This document shows positions 8,505-17,065 of a stretch of 64,000 bases of DNA, piece after piece. The DNA comes from Bacillota bacterium (GTDB lineage: Bacteria; Bacillota; Clostridia; Lachnospirales; Lachnospiraceae): assembly GCA_023392535.1 (NCBI GenBank), contig JAEVYY010000026.1:62001-126000 (forward strand). Direction: 5' to 3'. The notes under the pieces are model-generated. The model ran no database searches, was not told where the DNA came from, and saw only the letters and a program-made list of their open reading frames with translations. Position 1 is the first letter of the stretch. Each line of letters begins with the position of its first letter. The position numbers were made by a program, and so were the translations under genes.

Positions 8505-9347
8505 ATGGAATTCAAACATGAATTAGTCTTACCTAATAAGGATCTGCCATTTCGTATGTTTGTTTTTGAAGGGAAGAACGGGAATTATCAAGTGGTCAAG
8601 CATTGGCATAATTCTGTTGAAATATTTTTGGTATTTGAGGGAACCATTGATTTTTATATTAATTCTCAGTATTACTCTTTAAATAAGGGGCAGTTCATTC
8701 TTGTCAATTCCAATGAAATTCATTCTATTGAAGCGCCGAAGGAGAATTATACAATAGTACTTCAGATTCCACAGGAAGCATTGGAGAAATATAGAGTGGA
8801 TGAATATCTGCTTTTTAAAAGCACTCGATACGAGAAAGATTCTGAACTAATTGAATTGATTAATCAGATGTATAATGTGTATTCGGAAAAAAGGTATGGA
8901 TATGAATTGGAAGTGAAAAGTTACTATTATAAATTACTATATATACTGATTACCAAATATAAAGAAAAAAATGTAGACAAAGAGAGAATAAGACAAAACA
9001 AGCAATTGGAAAAACTATCAAAAATCACAAATTATATACAGGACAATTATAGAAAAGATATTACACTGGAAAGTGTAGCAGAAATTTTTGGATTCTCTCC
9101 GACCTATTTATCCAGGATATTTCAAAAATATGCAAGAATTAATTATAGGACATATCTAATGAATGTCAGAGTTGAATATGGGTTCAAAGAGCTTGTCAAT
9201 ACAGATCTATCGATTAATGAAATCGCCGAAAATAATGGATTCCCTGATAGTAGAAGCTTTGCAAAGGCTTTCACCAAACGTTTCGGGACATTGCCGAGCA
9301 CATATCGTAAAGAAATGAGAAAAAGGCAAGAAAGTGCTATTGATTAG
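8505..9347 (+). CDS. AraC-family regulator with cupin sensor
   Basis: A 280-residue regulator. The N-terminal cupin has the HWHNSVEIFLVFEG motif and NKGQFILVNSNEIHS. The C-terminal AraC domain (about residues 165-275) ends with EIAENNGFPDSRSFAKAFTK. It sits 22 bases after the esterase and 132 bases before the DUF4867-isomerase-kinase operon, so it may regulate that operon. It differs clearly in sequence from the AraC gene at 6751, so it is not a recent duplicate. Confidence 0.87.
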   Translation: MEFKHELVLPNKDLPFRMFVFEGKNGNYQVVKHWHNSVEIFLVFEGTIDFYINSQYYSLNKGQFILVNSNEIHSIEAPKENYTIVLQIPQEALEKYRVDEYLLFKSTRYEKDSELIELINQMYNVYSEKRYGYELEVKSYYYKLLYILITKYKEKNVDKERIRQNKQLEKLSKITNYIQDNYRKDITLESVAEIFGFSPTYLSRIFQKYARINYRTYLMNVRVEYGFKELVNTDLSINEIAENNGFPDSRSFAKAFTKRFGTLPSTYRKEMRKRQESAID

Positions 9348-9479
9348 ACAAGTTTTTGGTGGAAAAATACTATTAAATTATATATAATATAGATAATGTA
9401 AGCAATTTTAACTAATTATTAGAGATTAGATACAGTTGCTCTTTGGGGTTAAATTGGTATTGGAAAGGAGTTTAGGTTC

Positions 9480-10100
9480 ATGAAGATTCAAAATGTAAAT
9501 GATGCATCCTTTAAAGTATACGGCAGAGTGCTTACAAAAGATTATGATGTCAAAGAACTTGTAAAAGCAATGCAAAACACGGATGCACCGGCAGATGATG
9601 TAGTATATTTTCCGTCAATAAAAGAATTGGAAGATTTACCGATCAAAAAAGTTATAGAAGAAAGTGTTTTTGGAGGTCTTACTATTCAAGTGGGGTATTG
9701 TAATGGTACCAATCATAAATTAAATGCAGTTGAATATCATCGTAATTCAGAACTGGGTGTAGCAGCAACTGATATGATTCTTTTATTAGGAAAGCAACAG
9801 GATATTGAAGCAGATAATACTTATGACACCAGTAAGATGGAAGCATTCTTTGTACCAGCAGGGGAAGTTGTAGAAATGTATGCTACTACATTACATTATG
9901 CACCATGCAGTGTAGATGGAAAACCATTCCGTAATGTTGTAATCTTACCACTGGATACCAATACAGAAATCAATAAGCAGCCAAAAGGCGCAAAAGAAGA
10001 TGTTTTATTATTTGCTAAAAATAAATGGCTGATCGGACATAAAGATGCGGATATAGCAGGAGCTTTTAATGGATTAAAAGGTGAAAATATAACTGTCTAA
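9480..10100 (+). CDS. DUF4867 family protein, cupin-like
   Basis: A 206-residue cytoplasmic protein that I recognise as DUF4867. Its middle resembles a cupin (VEYHRNSELGVAATDMILLLG, shortened here to its core SELGVAATDM, then FFVPAGEVVEMYATTLHYAP). This resembles ureidoglycolate-lyase or sugar-binding cupin folds, which would fit aldose mutarotation or lyase chemistry. It is the first gene of a three-gene operon with an isomerase (24-base gap) and xylulokinase, so a role in handling the same sugar is likely. The activity is not established from sequence. The ribosome binding site AAAGGAG precedes the ATG. Confidence 0.75.
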   Translation: MKIQNVNDASFKVYGRVLTKDYDVKELVKAMQNTDAPADDVVYFPSIKELEDLPIKKVIEESVFGGLTIQVGYCNGTNHKLNAVEYHRNSELGVAATDMILLLGKQQDIEADNTYDTSKMEAFFVPAGEVVEMYATTLHYAPCSVDGKPFRNVVILPLDTNTEINKQPKGAKEDVLLFAKNKWLIGHKDADIAGAFNGLKGENITV

Positions 10101-10124
10101 TAATTTAAAATGGAGGAAATAATA

Positions 10125-11612
10125 ATGTTTGAAAATTTACCACAGGTTAAAATCGGTATTGTAGCAGTAAGTAGAGATTGCTTTCCGGAAACGCTATCTG
10201 TATCAAGAAGAGAAGCTTTAATAAAAGCCTATAAAGCAAAATATAAAGAAGCGGATATCTATGAGTGCCCGATCTGTATCGTGGAAAGTGAGATACATAT
10301 GGTACAGGCATTAGAAGATGTGAAAAAAGCAGGATGTAACGCAATTGTTGTATACCTTGGAAATTTCGGACCAGAAATTTCTGAGACCTTATTGGCAAAA
10401 CATTTTGATGGACCTGCAATGTTTATTGCAGCAGCAGAAGAAACAGGTGACAGTTTAATGGACGGACGCGGTGATGCCTACTGCGGTATGTTAAATGCCA
10501 GCTATAATTTAAAACTTCGTAATATCAAGGCATATATTCCGGAGTATCCGGTAGGAACTGCAGAAGAATGCGCAGATATGATCAACGAATTTGTTCCAAT
10601 TGTACGTGGAATTGTTGGATTATCAGACTTAAAGATTATTAGCTTTGGACCACGCCCATTGAATTTTTTGGCATGTAATGCACCGATCAAACAACTTTAT
10701 AACTTAGGAGTTGAAATAGAAGAAAATTCAGAACTTGATTTATTTGAAGCTTTTAATAAACATGCGAATGATCCACGTATTGCGGAAGTTGTAAAAGATA
10801 TGGAAGCTGAACTTGGTGAAGGAAATAGGAAACCAGAGATTCTTCCAAAATTAGCACAATATGAATTAACATTGCTTGATTGGATCGAAGCTCATAAAGG
10901 ATATAGAAAACATGTTGCTATCGCTGGAAAATGCTGGCCGGCATTCCAGACACAATTTGGATTTGTTCCTTGCTATGTAAACAGCCGCCTTACAGGAATG
11001 GGCATTCCAGTATCCTGTGAAGTTGATATTTATGGTGCATTAAGTGAATTTATCGGTACCTGTGTAAGTGAAGATGCGGTTACCTTACTTGATATTAATA
11101 ACTCCGTACCGGCAGATATGTACGAAGAAGGTATCAAAGGAAAGTATGATTATACCTTAAAAGATACTTTCATGGGATTCCACTGTGGAAATACACCTTC
11201 CAAAAAATTAGCTGCTTGCTCCATGAAATATCAGAAAATTATGGCAAGAAGTTTACCAGTAGAAGTTACAAATGGAACATTGGAGGGAGATATTGCTCCT
11301 GGGGATATTACATTTTTCCGTATACAGAGCACAGCAGATGCACAGATCCGTGCTTACATCGCGCAAGGTGAAGTTCTTCCAGTTGCGACTAGATCATTTG
11401 GTGCGATCGGAGTCTTTGCAATTCCAGAAATGGGAAGATTCTACCGTCACGTACTAATTGAGAAGAATTATCCACACCATGGTGCAGTGGCATTTGGTCA
11501 TTTTGGAAAAGCTATTTATGAAGTATTCAAATATATAGGTGTCCCGGTAGAAGAGATAGGATACAATCAACCTGCAGGGGTAAGATATCCAACAGAGAAT
11601 CCATTTGCTTAA
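10125..11612 (+). CDS. L-fucose/L-arabinose isomerase-family protein
   Basis: A 495-residue ketol-isomerase of the fucose/arabinose isomerase superfamily (COG2407 type). It would convert an aldose to a ketose using a divalent metal in the cytoplasm. The C-terminal region has the family's conserved acidic and His residues (SCEVDIYGALSEF, DTFMGFHCGNTPS, HHGAVAFGHFG). The ATG at 10125 is chosen because GGAGG at 10113-10117 would be translated if the ATG at 10110 were used. Pairing with a xylulokinase-like kinase suggests the ketose is xylulose, ribulose or related. The sugar is not resolved. Confidence 0.82.
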   Translation: MFENLPQVKIGIVAVSRDCFPETLSVSRREALIKAYKAKYKEADIYECPICIVESEIHMVQALEDVKKAGCNAIVVYLGNFGPEISETLLAKHFDGPAMFIAAAEETGDSLMDGRGDAYCGMLNASYNLKLRNIKAYIPEYPVGTAEECADMINEFVPIVRGIVGLSDLKIISFGPRPLNFLACNAPIKQLYNLGVEIEENSELDLFEAFNKHANDPRIAEVVKDMEAELGEGNRKPEILPKLAQYELTLLDWIEAHKGYRKHVAIAGKCWPAFQTQFGFVPCYVNSRLTGMGIPVSCEVDIYGALSEFIGTCVSEDAVTLLDINNSVPADMYEEGIKGKYDYTLKDTFMGFHCGNTPSKKLAACSMKYQKIMARSLPVEVTNGTLEGDIAPGDITFFRIQSTADAQIRAYIAQGEVLPVATRSFGAIGVFAIPEMGRFYRHVLIEKNYPHHGAVAFGHFGKAIYEVFKYIGVPVEEIGYNQPAGVRYPTENPFA

Positions 11613-11632
11613 ATGCATAGATAGGAGTAAGT

Positions 11633-13102
11633 ATGTTATATATTGGTGTCGATCTTGGTACATCAGCAGTCAAGTTATTACTTATGGCTGCTGATGGAAA
11701 AATAGAAAAAGTAGTATCGAAAGAATATCCTTTAAGTTTTCCGCATCCGGGCTGGTCAGAACAGAGACCAGAGGATTGGTGGAGTGCCGTTATGGAAGGT
11801 CTTGAAGAATTAGTGTCTGAATGTGATAAATCACAAGTAGCAGGTATTAGTTTTGGCGGACAGATGCACGGACTGGTTATCTTAGATGATCAGGATCATG
11901 TAATCAGACCTGCTATTTTATGGAATGATGGTAGGACAACAGAAGAAACGGATTATCTAAATAACGTTATCGGAAAAGAAAAATTATCGAAATATACAGC
12001 TAATATTGCATTTGCTGGATTTACAGCTCCTAAAATTTTATGGGTAAAGAAACAGGAACCTGAAAATTTTGCAAAAATCAGTAAAATAATGCTTCCAAAG
12101 GACTATATTGCATATAAGTTATCAGGAAGTTTTTGTACAGATGTATCCGATGCTTCTGGTATGTTGGTATTTGATGTAAAGAATAAATGCTGGTCTAAAG
12201 AGATGATGGAAATCTGTGGAATTACAGAGAACCAACTGGCTAACATTTATGAAAGTTATGAAGTCGTAGGTACCTTAAAATCTGAAATTGCTGAAAAGAT
12301 AGGTTTGTCTACCGATGTTAAAATTGTTGCAGGAGCAGGCGATAATGCAGCAGCAGCAGTGGGTACAGGAACTGTTGGAGATGGAATGTGCAATATATCA
12401 CTTGGAACGAGTGGTACGATCTTCATTTCTAGTAAGAATTTTGGAGTAGATAAGAATAATGCACTTCATGCCTTTGCACATGCGGATGGACATTATCATT
12501 TGATGGGATGTATGTTGAGTGCTGCTTCCTGTAATAAGTGGTGGATGGAAGATATCATTGGAACAAAGGACTTTCCGGAGGAACAGAAAAATATTACAAA
12601 GTTAGGTGAAAACAATGTATATTTTTTACCATACCTTATGGGAGAGCGTTCTCCTTTGAATGATCCGTTAGCAAGAGGAACCTTTATTGGACTTACGATG
12701 GATAGTAGCAGAGCGGATATGACACAGGCAGTGTTAGAAGGTGTTGCATTTGCAATTCGTGATTCGTTCGAGATAGCAAAATCTCTAGGTATTAAGATTG
12801 AAAGATCAAAAATATGTGGTGGTGGTGCTAAGAGTCCTCTTTGGAAGAAGATGATAGCTAATATTTTAAATATTAAGCTTGATGTTATTGAAAGTGAAGA
12901 AGGTCCTGGATACGGTGGAGCAATGCTTGCAGCTGTTGCATGTGGAGAGTTCGCTTCTGTGGAAGAAGCAGCAGAGAAACTTGTAAAGATCGTGGATACA
13001 GTAGAACCAACTCCGGAACTTGTAGCAAAATACGAAGAGAAATATCAGAAATATGCAAAAATATATCCAACGGTAAAAGAACTATTTCCGACTTTGTTAT
13101 AA
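11633..13102 (+). CDS. xylB: Xylulokinase
   Basis: A 489-residue FGGY-family kinase that phosphorylates D-xylulose to xylulose-5-phosphate for the pentose phosphate pathway. The N-terminus GVDLGTSAVKLLL is the phosphate-binding loop. The substrate-binding GQMHGLV, the WNDGRT motif, and the C-terminal ATP-binding ICGGGAKSPLWKKM are typical of XylB. It lies 20 bases after the isomerase with AGGAGT as ribosome binding site. The usual XylA is not in the window; the fucose-isomerase-like enzyme takes its place, so the physiological ketose could differ from xylulose. Confidence 0.9.
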   Translation: MLYIGVDLGTSAVKLLLMAADGKIEKVVSKEYPLSFPHPGWSEQRPEDWWSAVMEGLEELVSECDKSQVAGISFGGQMHGLVILDDQDHVIRPAILWNDGRTTEETDYLNNVIGKEKLSKYTANIAFAGFTAPKILWVKKQEPENFAKISKIMLPKDYIAYKLSGSFCTDVSDASGMLVFDVKNKCWSKEMMEICGITENQLANIYESYEVVGTLKSEIAEKIGLSTDVKIVAGAGDNAAAAVGTGTVGDGMCNISLGTSGTIFISSKNFGVDKNNALHAFAHADGHYHLMGCMLSAASCNKWWMEDIIGTKDFPEEQKNITKLGENNVYFLPYLMGERSPLNDPLARGTFIGLTMDSSRADMTQAVLEGVAFAIRDSFEIAKSLGIKIERSKICGGGAKSPLWKKMIANILNIKLDVIESEEGPGYGGAMLAAVACGEFASVEEAAEKLVKIVDTVEPTPELVAKYEEKYQKYAKIYPTVKELFPTLL

Positions 13103-13124
13103 AAGATGAAGTAAGTAAGAGTTA

Positions 13125-13164
13125 GAAAACAGCAAGATTCATTTGAATCTTGCTGTTTTCTTTC
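13125..13164. terminator. Bidirectional terminator after xylB
   Basis: A perfect 16-bp stem (13125-13140 with 13145-13160) with a 4-base ATTT loop, followed by TTTC. It lies between the convergent xylB and the minus-strand lipoprotein gene and has T-rich tails on both strands. Confidence 0.88.
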
Positions 13165-13187
13165 ATTAGCGGTATGTGTTTATAATT

Positions 13188-13988
13188 TTAAGGTTCTGAA
13201 TCTAATGTAATATTTGATAGATTGTCATCTATCGTAAGAGCAGAAGTAACGAAAATCTCATAATGATCAAATTCTAATGGAATATAATCAATTCCATATG
13301 CAATTGGATAAGAAAGCATTTCATAACTATTAGGAAGGATATCATAAATACCGCCTTGTTGGCAACCTATAATATTACCACCTTGATCATAATATAAAAT
13401 ATAAGAGTCTACAGAGGTTAGTATGCGGTCAGAATGATTATTTATTTTAGCCATTACATATCCATCAACGTCCTTGTTTGATAATATCTCCACTTTGTCA
13501 GAAAAGTCCTCAACCGGAACTTTAAAAGGTAACGCTTTCAATTGGACGTCACAATGATCATAGGAAATAATCGAACCATTTTGATCTTCAGGATACATAA
13601 TACCAACCATATAGGTCTTACCAGTCAAAAAATTATCTAAGTATTGAGAAGTATTACTGAGAATATTATTTTCAGAATCATAGAATACAGTTAGTAGTCT
13701 AACGCTTTCATAAGAAATATCTGAGACGTTCTTTAGTTCAATTAACAAACCTGCTTCTAATTTTGTAAGTTTATAAGTGATCTCATCCGTTGTAGCAATT
13801 ATATAATCAGAGGAAGAAGGCGCATTCATATATTTCTTAACAGTAGTCTGAATAGAATCCAATTGTTCCTGCAAATTTGCCATATCCGTAGAATCTTCTT
13901 TTTCTTCCGATTGCGTACGTCCGAAAGAACATCCGCCCAGTAATAATGATACGATTAGGATAGTGGTCAATAGTATTTTCTTTTTCAT
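13188..13988 (-). CDS. Lipoprotein of unknown function
   Basis: A 266-residue predicted lipoprotein. The signal peptide (residues 1-20) ends in the lipobox LLGGC, so it is lipid-anchored on the outer face of the membrane. A short coiled-coil-like segment (ANLQEQLDSIQTTVKKY) follows. The remainder looks like two beta-rich repeats with a shared theme: LRLL-type VRLLTVFYDSENNIL, and later VDSYILYYDQGGNII, suggesting a duplicated FxLyD-like domain. The ribosome binding site is AAGGAGAGG. It follows the flippase gene at 14074 by 85 bases. No function can be assigned. Confidence 0.75.
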   Translation of the reverse strand: MKKKILLTTILIVSLLLGGCSFGRTQSEEKEDSTDMANLQEQLDSIQTTVKKYMNAPSSSDYIIATTDEITYKLTKLEAGLLIELKNVSDISYESVRLLTVFYDSENNILSNTSQYLDNFLTGKTYMVGIMYPEDQNGSIISYDHCDVQLKALPFKVPVEDFSDKVEILSNKDVDGYVMAKINNHSDRILTSVDSYILYYDQGGNIIGCQQGGIYDILPNSYEMLSYPIAYGIDYIPLEFDHYEIFVTSALTIDDNLSNITLDSEP

Positions 13989-14073
13989 AAGTTCCTCTCC
14001 TTAAATAAAATAATACTGATAGAAATAGTTCATCAATAATAATTATATGTATGACCTGATATGAATATCTCTT

Positions 14074-15696
14074 TTACAAAAATCGATGACCAATTTTTGC
14101 GATACGGCCGCCCATAGGTATATCTTTCAACTCTTCCTCCGAGAAACATTTAAGTACTAATAATAAAAAGAAATAGACGGTGATAGCAATCGAAATAGAA
14201 ATTATAATGCATACAATGTTACTACGTATCAGGATATAAGTACCTTGATATATAAGAAAAGCAATCAGTCCCATTATAAGCGATGAAATTAGGGGAACGC
14301 CAAAGGTTTTCAGAATTTCTTGCTTATAGTTCAAATATTTTTCTACAGAATGCCAATTAAGAAGACATACTAAAAGTGGAAATGTAATGTTGCCAATTAG
14401 TAATGCATAAATACCTAGTTTGGTAAAATAGAGCAGAGTACTGACAACGATTACATGAATAATGACAGAGATTCCAGCATGATAAATAGGAATCTTCATG
14501 TAGTCTAATCCCTGTAAAATGGACGTCGTAATCGTGGATAAGGAATAAAAAATAACAGCAGAAGATCCAAATACCAATAAATTCACAACCGTGTCCTGAT
14601 AAGTAGTCAAATTAGGAAATAAGAGGCAAGTAATAGGTCTCGCTAGTACAGATAGACCGACAGCGGAAGGGAACGCAATTGCCATATTAAATTTTATAAC
14701 GGCGTTTACTTTTTCCTTAATGTCTGTAGAATTCGATTTTGCTGAGGCTGCAATACTTGGTATGGTAGTAGCTGCCATGGAAGAAGCAATTGCAACAGGC
14801 ACGTTGATTAATAAATTATATTGTGAATTAAATACTCCTCTTAAAGAATTGGTGACATTATTGGTAAATCCCTTCAATGACATTAAATTTCCAAATATCA
14901 AATCATCAAGAGTGTACCCGATTTGGTAAACAGTCTGACTAAAGATAATAGGTAAAATAGTTAAAAATAGAACTTTATAAATATCAAAGTTACTTGCTTC
15001 AACTTGGGTTCTATCATTTCTAATTTGCCTGTTAAGTGTTGGACGATAAATAATAAATACAAAAATAAGAAATAATAGTGCAGTGAAAGCACCCGCAAAG
15101 GTACCGCAAATTCCTCCCGCCGCACCATATGCGGCCACCTGATCGGAATCTTTATAAACATCCATAAAGAAATAAATAGCAGCAACACTTACAATAGCAT
15201 TGACTACCTGTTCAAATATTTGAGATAAAGCAGTCGGTATCATGGTACTCTTACCCTGATATAAGCCTCGGAATACTCCAAGAATAGCCATAATAAATGT
15301 TGTCGGTGCTATAATGCGAAGAGGTTTTGCGAGTCCTTTCGTAGCATACATTACTTCTAAAGTATCTGCACCAAAGAAAATCAGAGTGCAGGCCATGAGT
15401 CCCACAATAAGAGCAAATAAAAGCGCATTGCGGAAAACACAAAATGAATTTTTATATTCTTTATTTACTGTTTGTTGAGATATAATCTTTGAGACTGCCA
15501 ATGGAAGACTATAAGAAGAAAGAGTCAATGTAATATTATAAATACCGAATGCAACAGAGTAGATACCATTACCTTCTTCACCCAACATATTAGCCATTGG
15601 AATTCTATATAATAAACCGATCATTCTTGTCAGGATTCCTGCTGCAGCCAGAATACTGCCTTGCATCAGCAGATTTTTTTTACTTTGTTTTGCCAT
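14074..15696 (-). CDS. MurJ/SpoVB-type polysaccharide flippase
   Basis: A 540-residue polytopic membrane protein with about 14 hydrophobic segments. It begins GSILAAAGILTRMIGLLYRIPM, shortened to GILTRMIGLLYRIP, the hallmark N-terminus of the SpoVB/MurJ branch of the MOP flippase superfamily. It would flip lipid-linked cell-wall or polysaccharide precursors across the membrane. In a spore former this may be SpoVB-like (spore cortex) or a vegetative MurJ paralogue; the sequence alone does not decide. The ribosome binding site is GAGGTGG. The start has no competing upstream codon. Confidence 0.87.
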   Translation of the reverse strand: MAKQSKKNLLMQGSILAAAGILTRMIGLLYRIPMANMLGEEGNGIYSVAFGIYNITLTLSSYSLPLAVSKIISQQTVNKEYKNSFCVFRNALLFALIVGLMACTLIFFGADTLEVMYATKGLAKPLRIIAPTTFIMAILGVFRGLYQGKSTMIPTALSQIFEQVVNAIVSVAAIYFFMDVYKDSDQVAAYGAAGGICGTFAGAFTALLFLIFVFIIYRPTLNRQIRNDRTQVEASNFDIYKVLFLTILPIIFSQTVYQIGYTLDDLIFGNLMSLKGFTNNVTNSLRGVFNSQYNLLINVPVAIASSMAATTIPSIAASAKSNSTDIKEKVNAVIKFNMAIAFPSAVGLSVLARPITCLLFPNLTTYQDTVVNLLVFGSSAVIFYSLSTITTSILQGLDYMKIPIYHAGISVIIHVIVVSTLLYFTKLGIYALLIGNITFPLLVCLLNWHSVEKYLNYKQEILKTFGVPLISSLIMGLIAFLIYQGTYILIRSNIVCIIISISIAITVYFFLLLVLKCFSEEELKDIPMGGRIAKIGHRFL

Positions 15697-16021
15697 TTTC
15701 CACCTCTATCAATACCTATAAATATACTATATTGTGAAATGGCTATCAAGGGATTGAAGAAATAAGTTCTTAAAACTTTCTGAATAGGCAAGTATAAGAA
15801 GAACAAAAAAACGCATCCACTGCTGGATGCGTTGTAAAAGGGGGAGTGAGAAAAAAAGATTATCAACTTGTTTCTTTATTGATAACGTTAGTATATATTC
15901 CAAATGTGACAAAAGAATGTCTATTCCATAAAAGAAAAATAAAGAAAGTATAAATATAAAATTAGGATTATAAAAAATTATAAAGGTATTGTATTGCCGT
16001 GTAAGCTATTACATTTAAAAT
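15697..16021. other. Intergenic region, no gene
   Basis: A 325-bp AT-rich gap between two minus-strand genes. It contains the terminator at 15803-15832 and a weak stem TTATCAA/TTGATAA near 15862-15885. No supported reading frame or tRNA was found. Confidence 0.5.
15803..15832 (-). terminator. Rho-independent terminator (minus strand)
   Basis: ACGCATCCA (15811-15819) pairs with TGGATGCGT (15824-15832) around a 4-base loop. On the minus strand the stem is followed by a run of seven T. It would end the transcript of the methyltransferase-dehydrogenase operon about 190 bases past its last stop codon. Confidence 0.88.
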
Positions 16022-17029
16022 TTATTTGATTAGTGTTAATCCAAACGATTTATTATCAGTCAGATCATCCAAATGAATAACATCCGAAATACCTAACAGA
16101 CCATTTTTTAAGTTCATGTTGGTCATTCGCCTCGCGGCTTCTGCAGCAATCAATCCGGTGAATCTTCCCTCGTCATGTCCGCATGCATGGATAGTTTTTT
16201 CACCTGATTGCACGGTTACCATAAACAGATCGGTTCCATATTTCGGGTTTTTCAAAATAGCCTCCGCAATACGATAAATCGGCTTGTAATTCAGTAGTTT
16301 CAATAATCGGAATTGGTTCAATCGATAAATAAGATCTGTGACAATTGACTGGTCGAAGCCTAAATAAGTTGTAAAGATCTTGTCCTTGTATTTTCTATTT
16401 AACATGTGCTGATCTACAAAATTAAAGTTATAGGTCGCCAAACTTTTCTGAGCGGTATAGATTATACTTTTTTTTGTGAAAGGCCGAATATAACCAAGGG
16501 TTTTATGATTATAGTTTTTTAAAAAATTATCCAGAGTCCACTGAATGGCTGCTTCACCGTGCTTTTCACCTAGACCTAGTATAAGCTCTATATTTATTGT
16601 TTTTGCCATTGGATACAGGAAAATAAAGTTTTCTGCCAATAGATTTGTAAGTCCAGGGGCCAGTCCAACTCCCAGCAAAATTTTGCTTCTTCCCCTAAGA
16701 TTTAAATGTTGAATTTTCTCAATGTATTCAGAGTTTGCGGTAACATCCATATAATCGATGCCATGGGTATCACAAAATTCTACCAGCTTAGTATTTTTCT
16801 GATCTACACAAACAATTACCCAACCAACATTCTCAAAATTTGCAAAGTCGATATTATGAATATTCATGGAGCAGATTTCGGCTTCGATTTTTTCCTTTTC
16901 CAAGAAGCTTCTTATTTTATTTTTGTTACGTCCAACCAAAATTAGGTTGTAATGCTTTAGTTGTCTAGTGATATATTTTCCTACTTTACCATGTCCACCT
17001 ATAATCATAATCTTATCATTTTTATCCAT
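16022..17029 (-). CDS. Saccharopine dehydrogenase-like NAD(P)-binding protein
   Basis: A 335-residue protein with an N-terminal Rossmann fold (IMIIGGHGKVGKYITRQL: GxGxxG-type dinucleotide loop) and the saccharopine-dehydrogenase-family arrangement that follows (IDYMDVTANSEYIEKI, then GVGLAPGLTNLLAENF). It would be a cytoplasmic NAD(P)-dependent oxidoreductase acting on an amino-acid-like or lipid-like substrate. The saccharopine pathway itself is not implied. It lies 36 bases downstream of the methyltransferase-MarR fusion with a good ribosome binding site (AAAGGAGA), so both probably act in one pathway. Confidence 0.75.
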   Translation of the reverse strand: MDKNDKIMIIGGHGKVGKYITRQLKHYNLILVGRNKNKIRSFLEKEKIEAEICSMNIHNIDFANFENVGWVIVCVDQKNTKLVEFCDTHGIDYMDVTANSEYIEKIQHLNLRGRSKILLGVGLAPGLTNLLAENFIFLYPMAKTINIELILGLGEKHGEAAIQWTLDNFLKNYNHKTLGYIRPFTKKSIIYTAQKSLATYNFNFVDQHMLNRKYKDKIFTTYLGFDQSIVTDLIYRLNQFRLLKLLNYKPIYRIAEAILKNPKYGTDLFMVTVQSGEKTIHACGHDEGRFTGLIAAEAARRMTNMNLKNGLLGISDVIHLDDLTDNKSFGLTLIK

Positions 17030-17065
17030 TGCATTCTCCTTTACTTTGATATAAACACACTTGGT

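Noticed and set aside
15666..15912. Two minus-strand frames of 61-66 codons near the terminator
   Set aside because: They overlap the terminator stem and the flippase start and lack ribosome binding sites.
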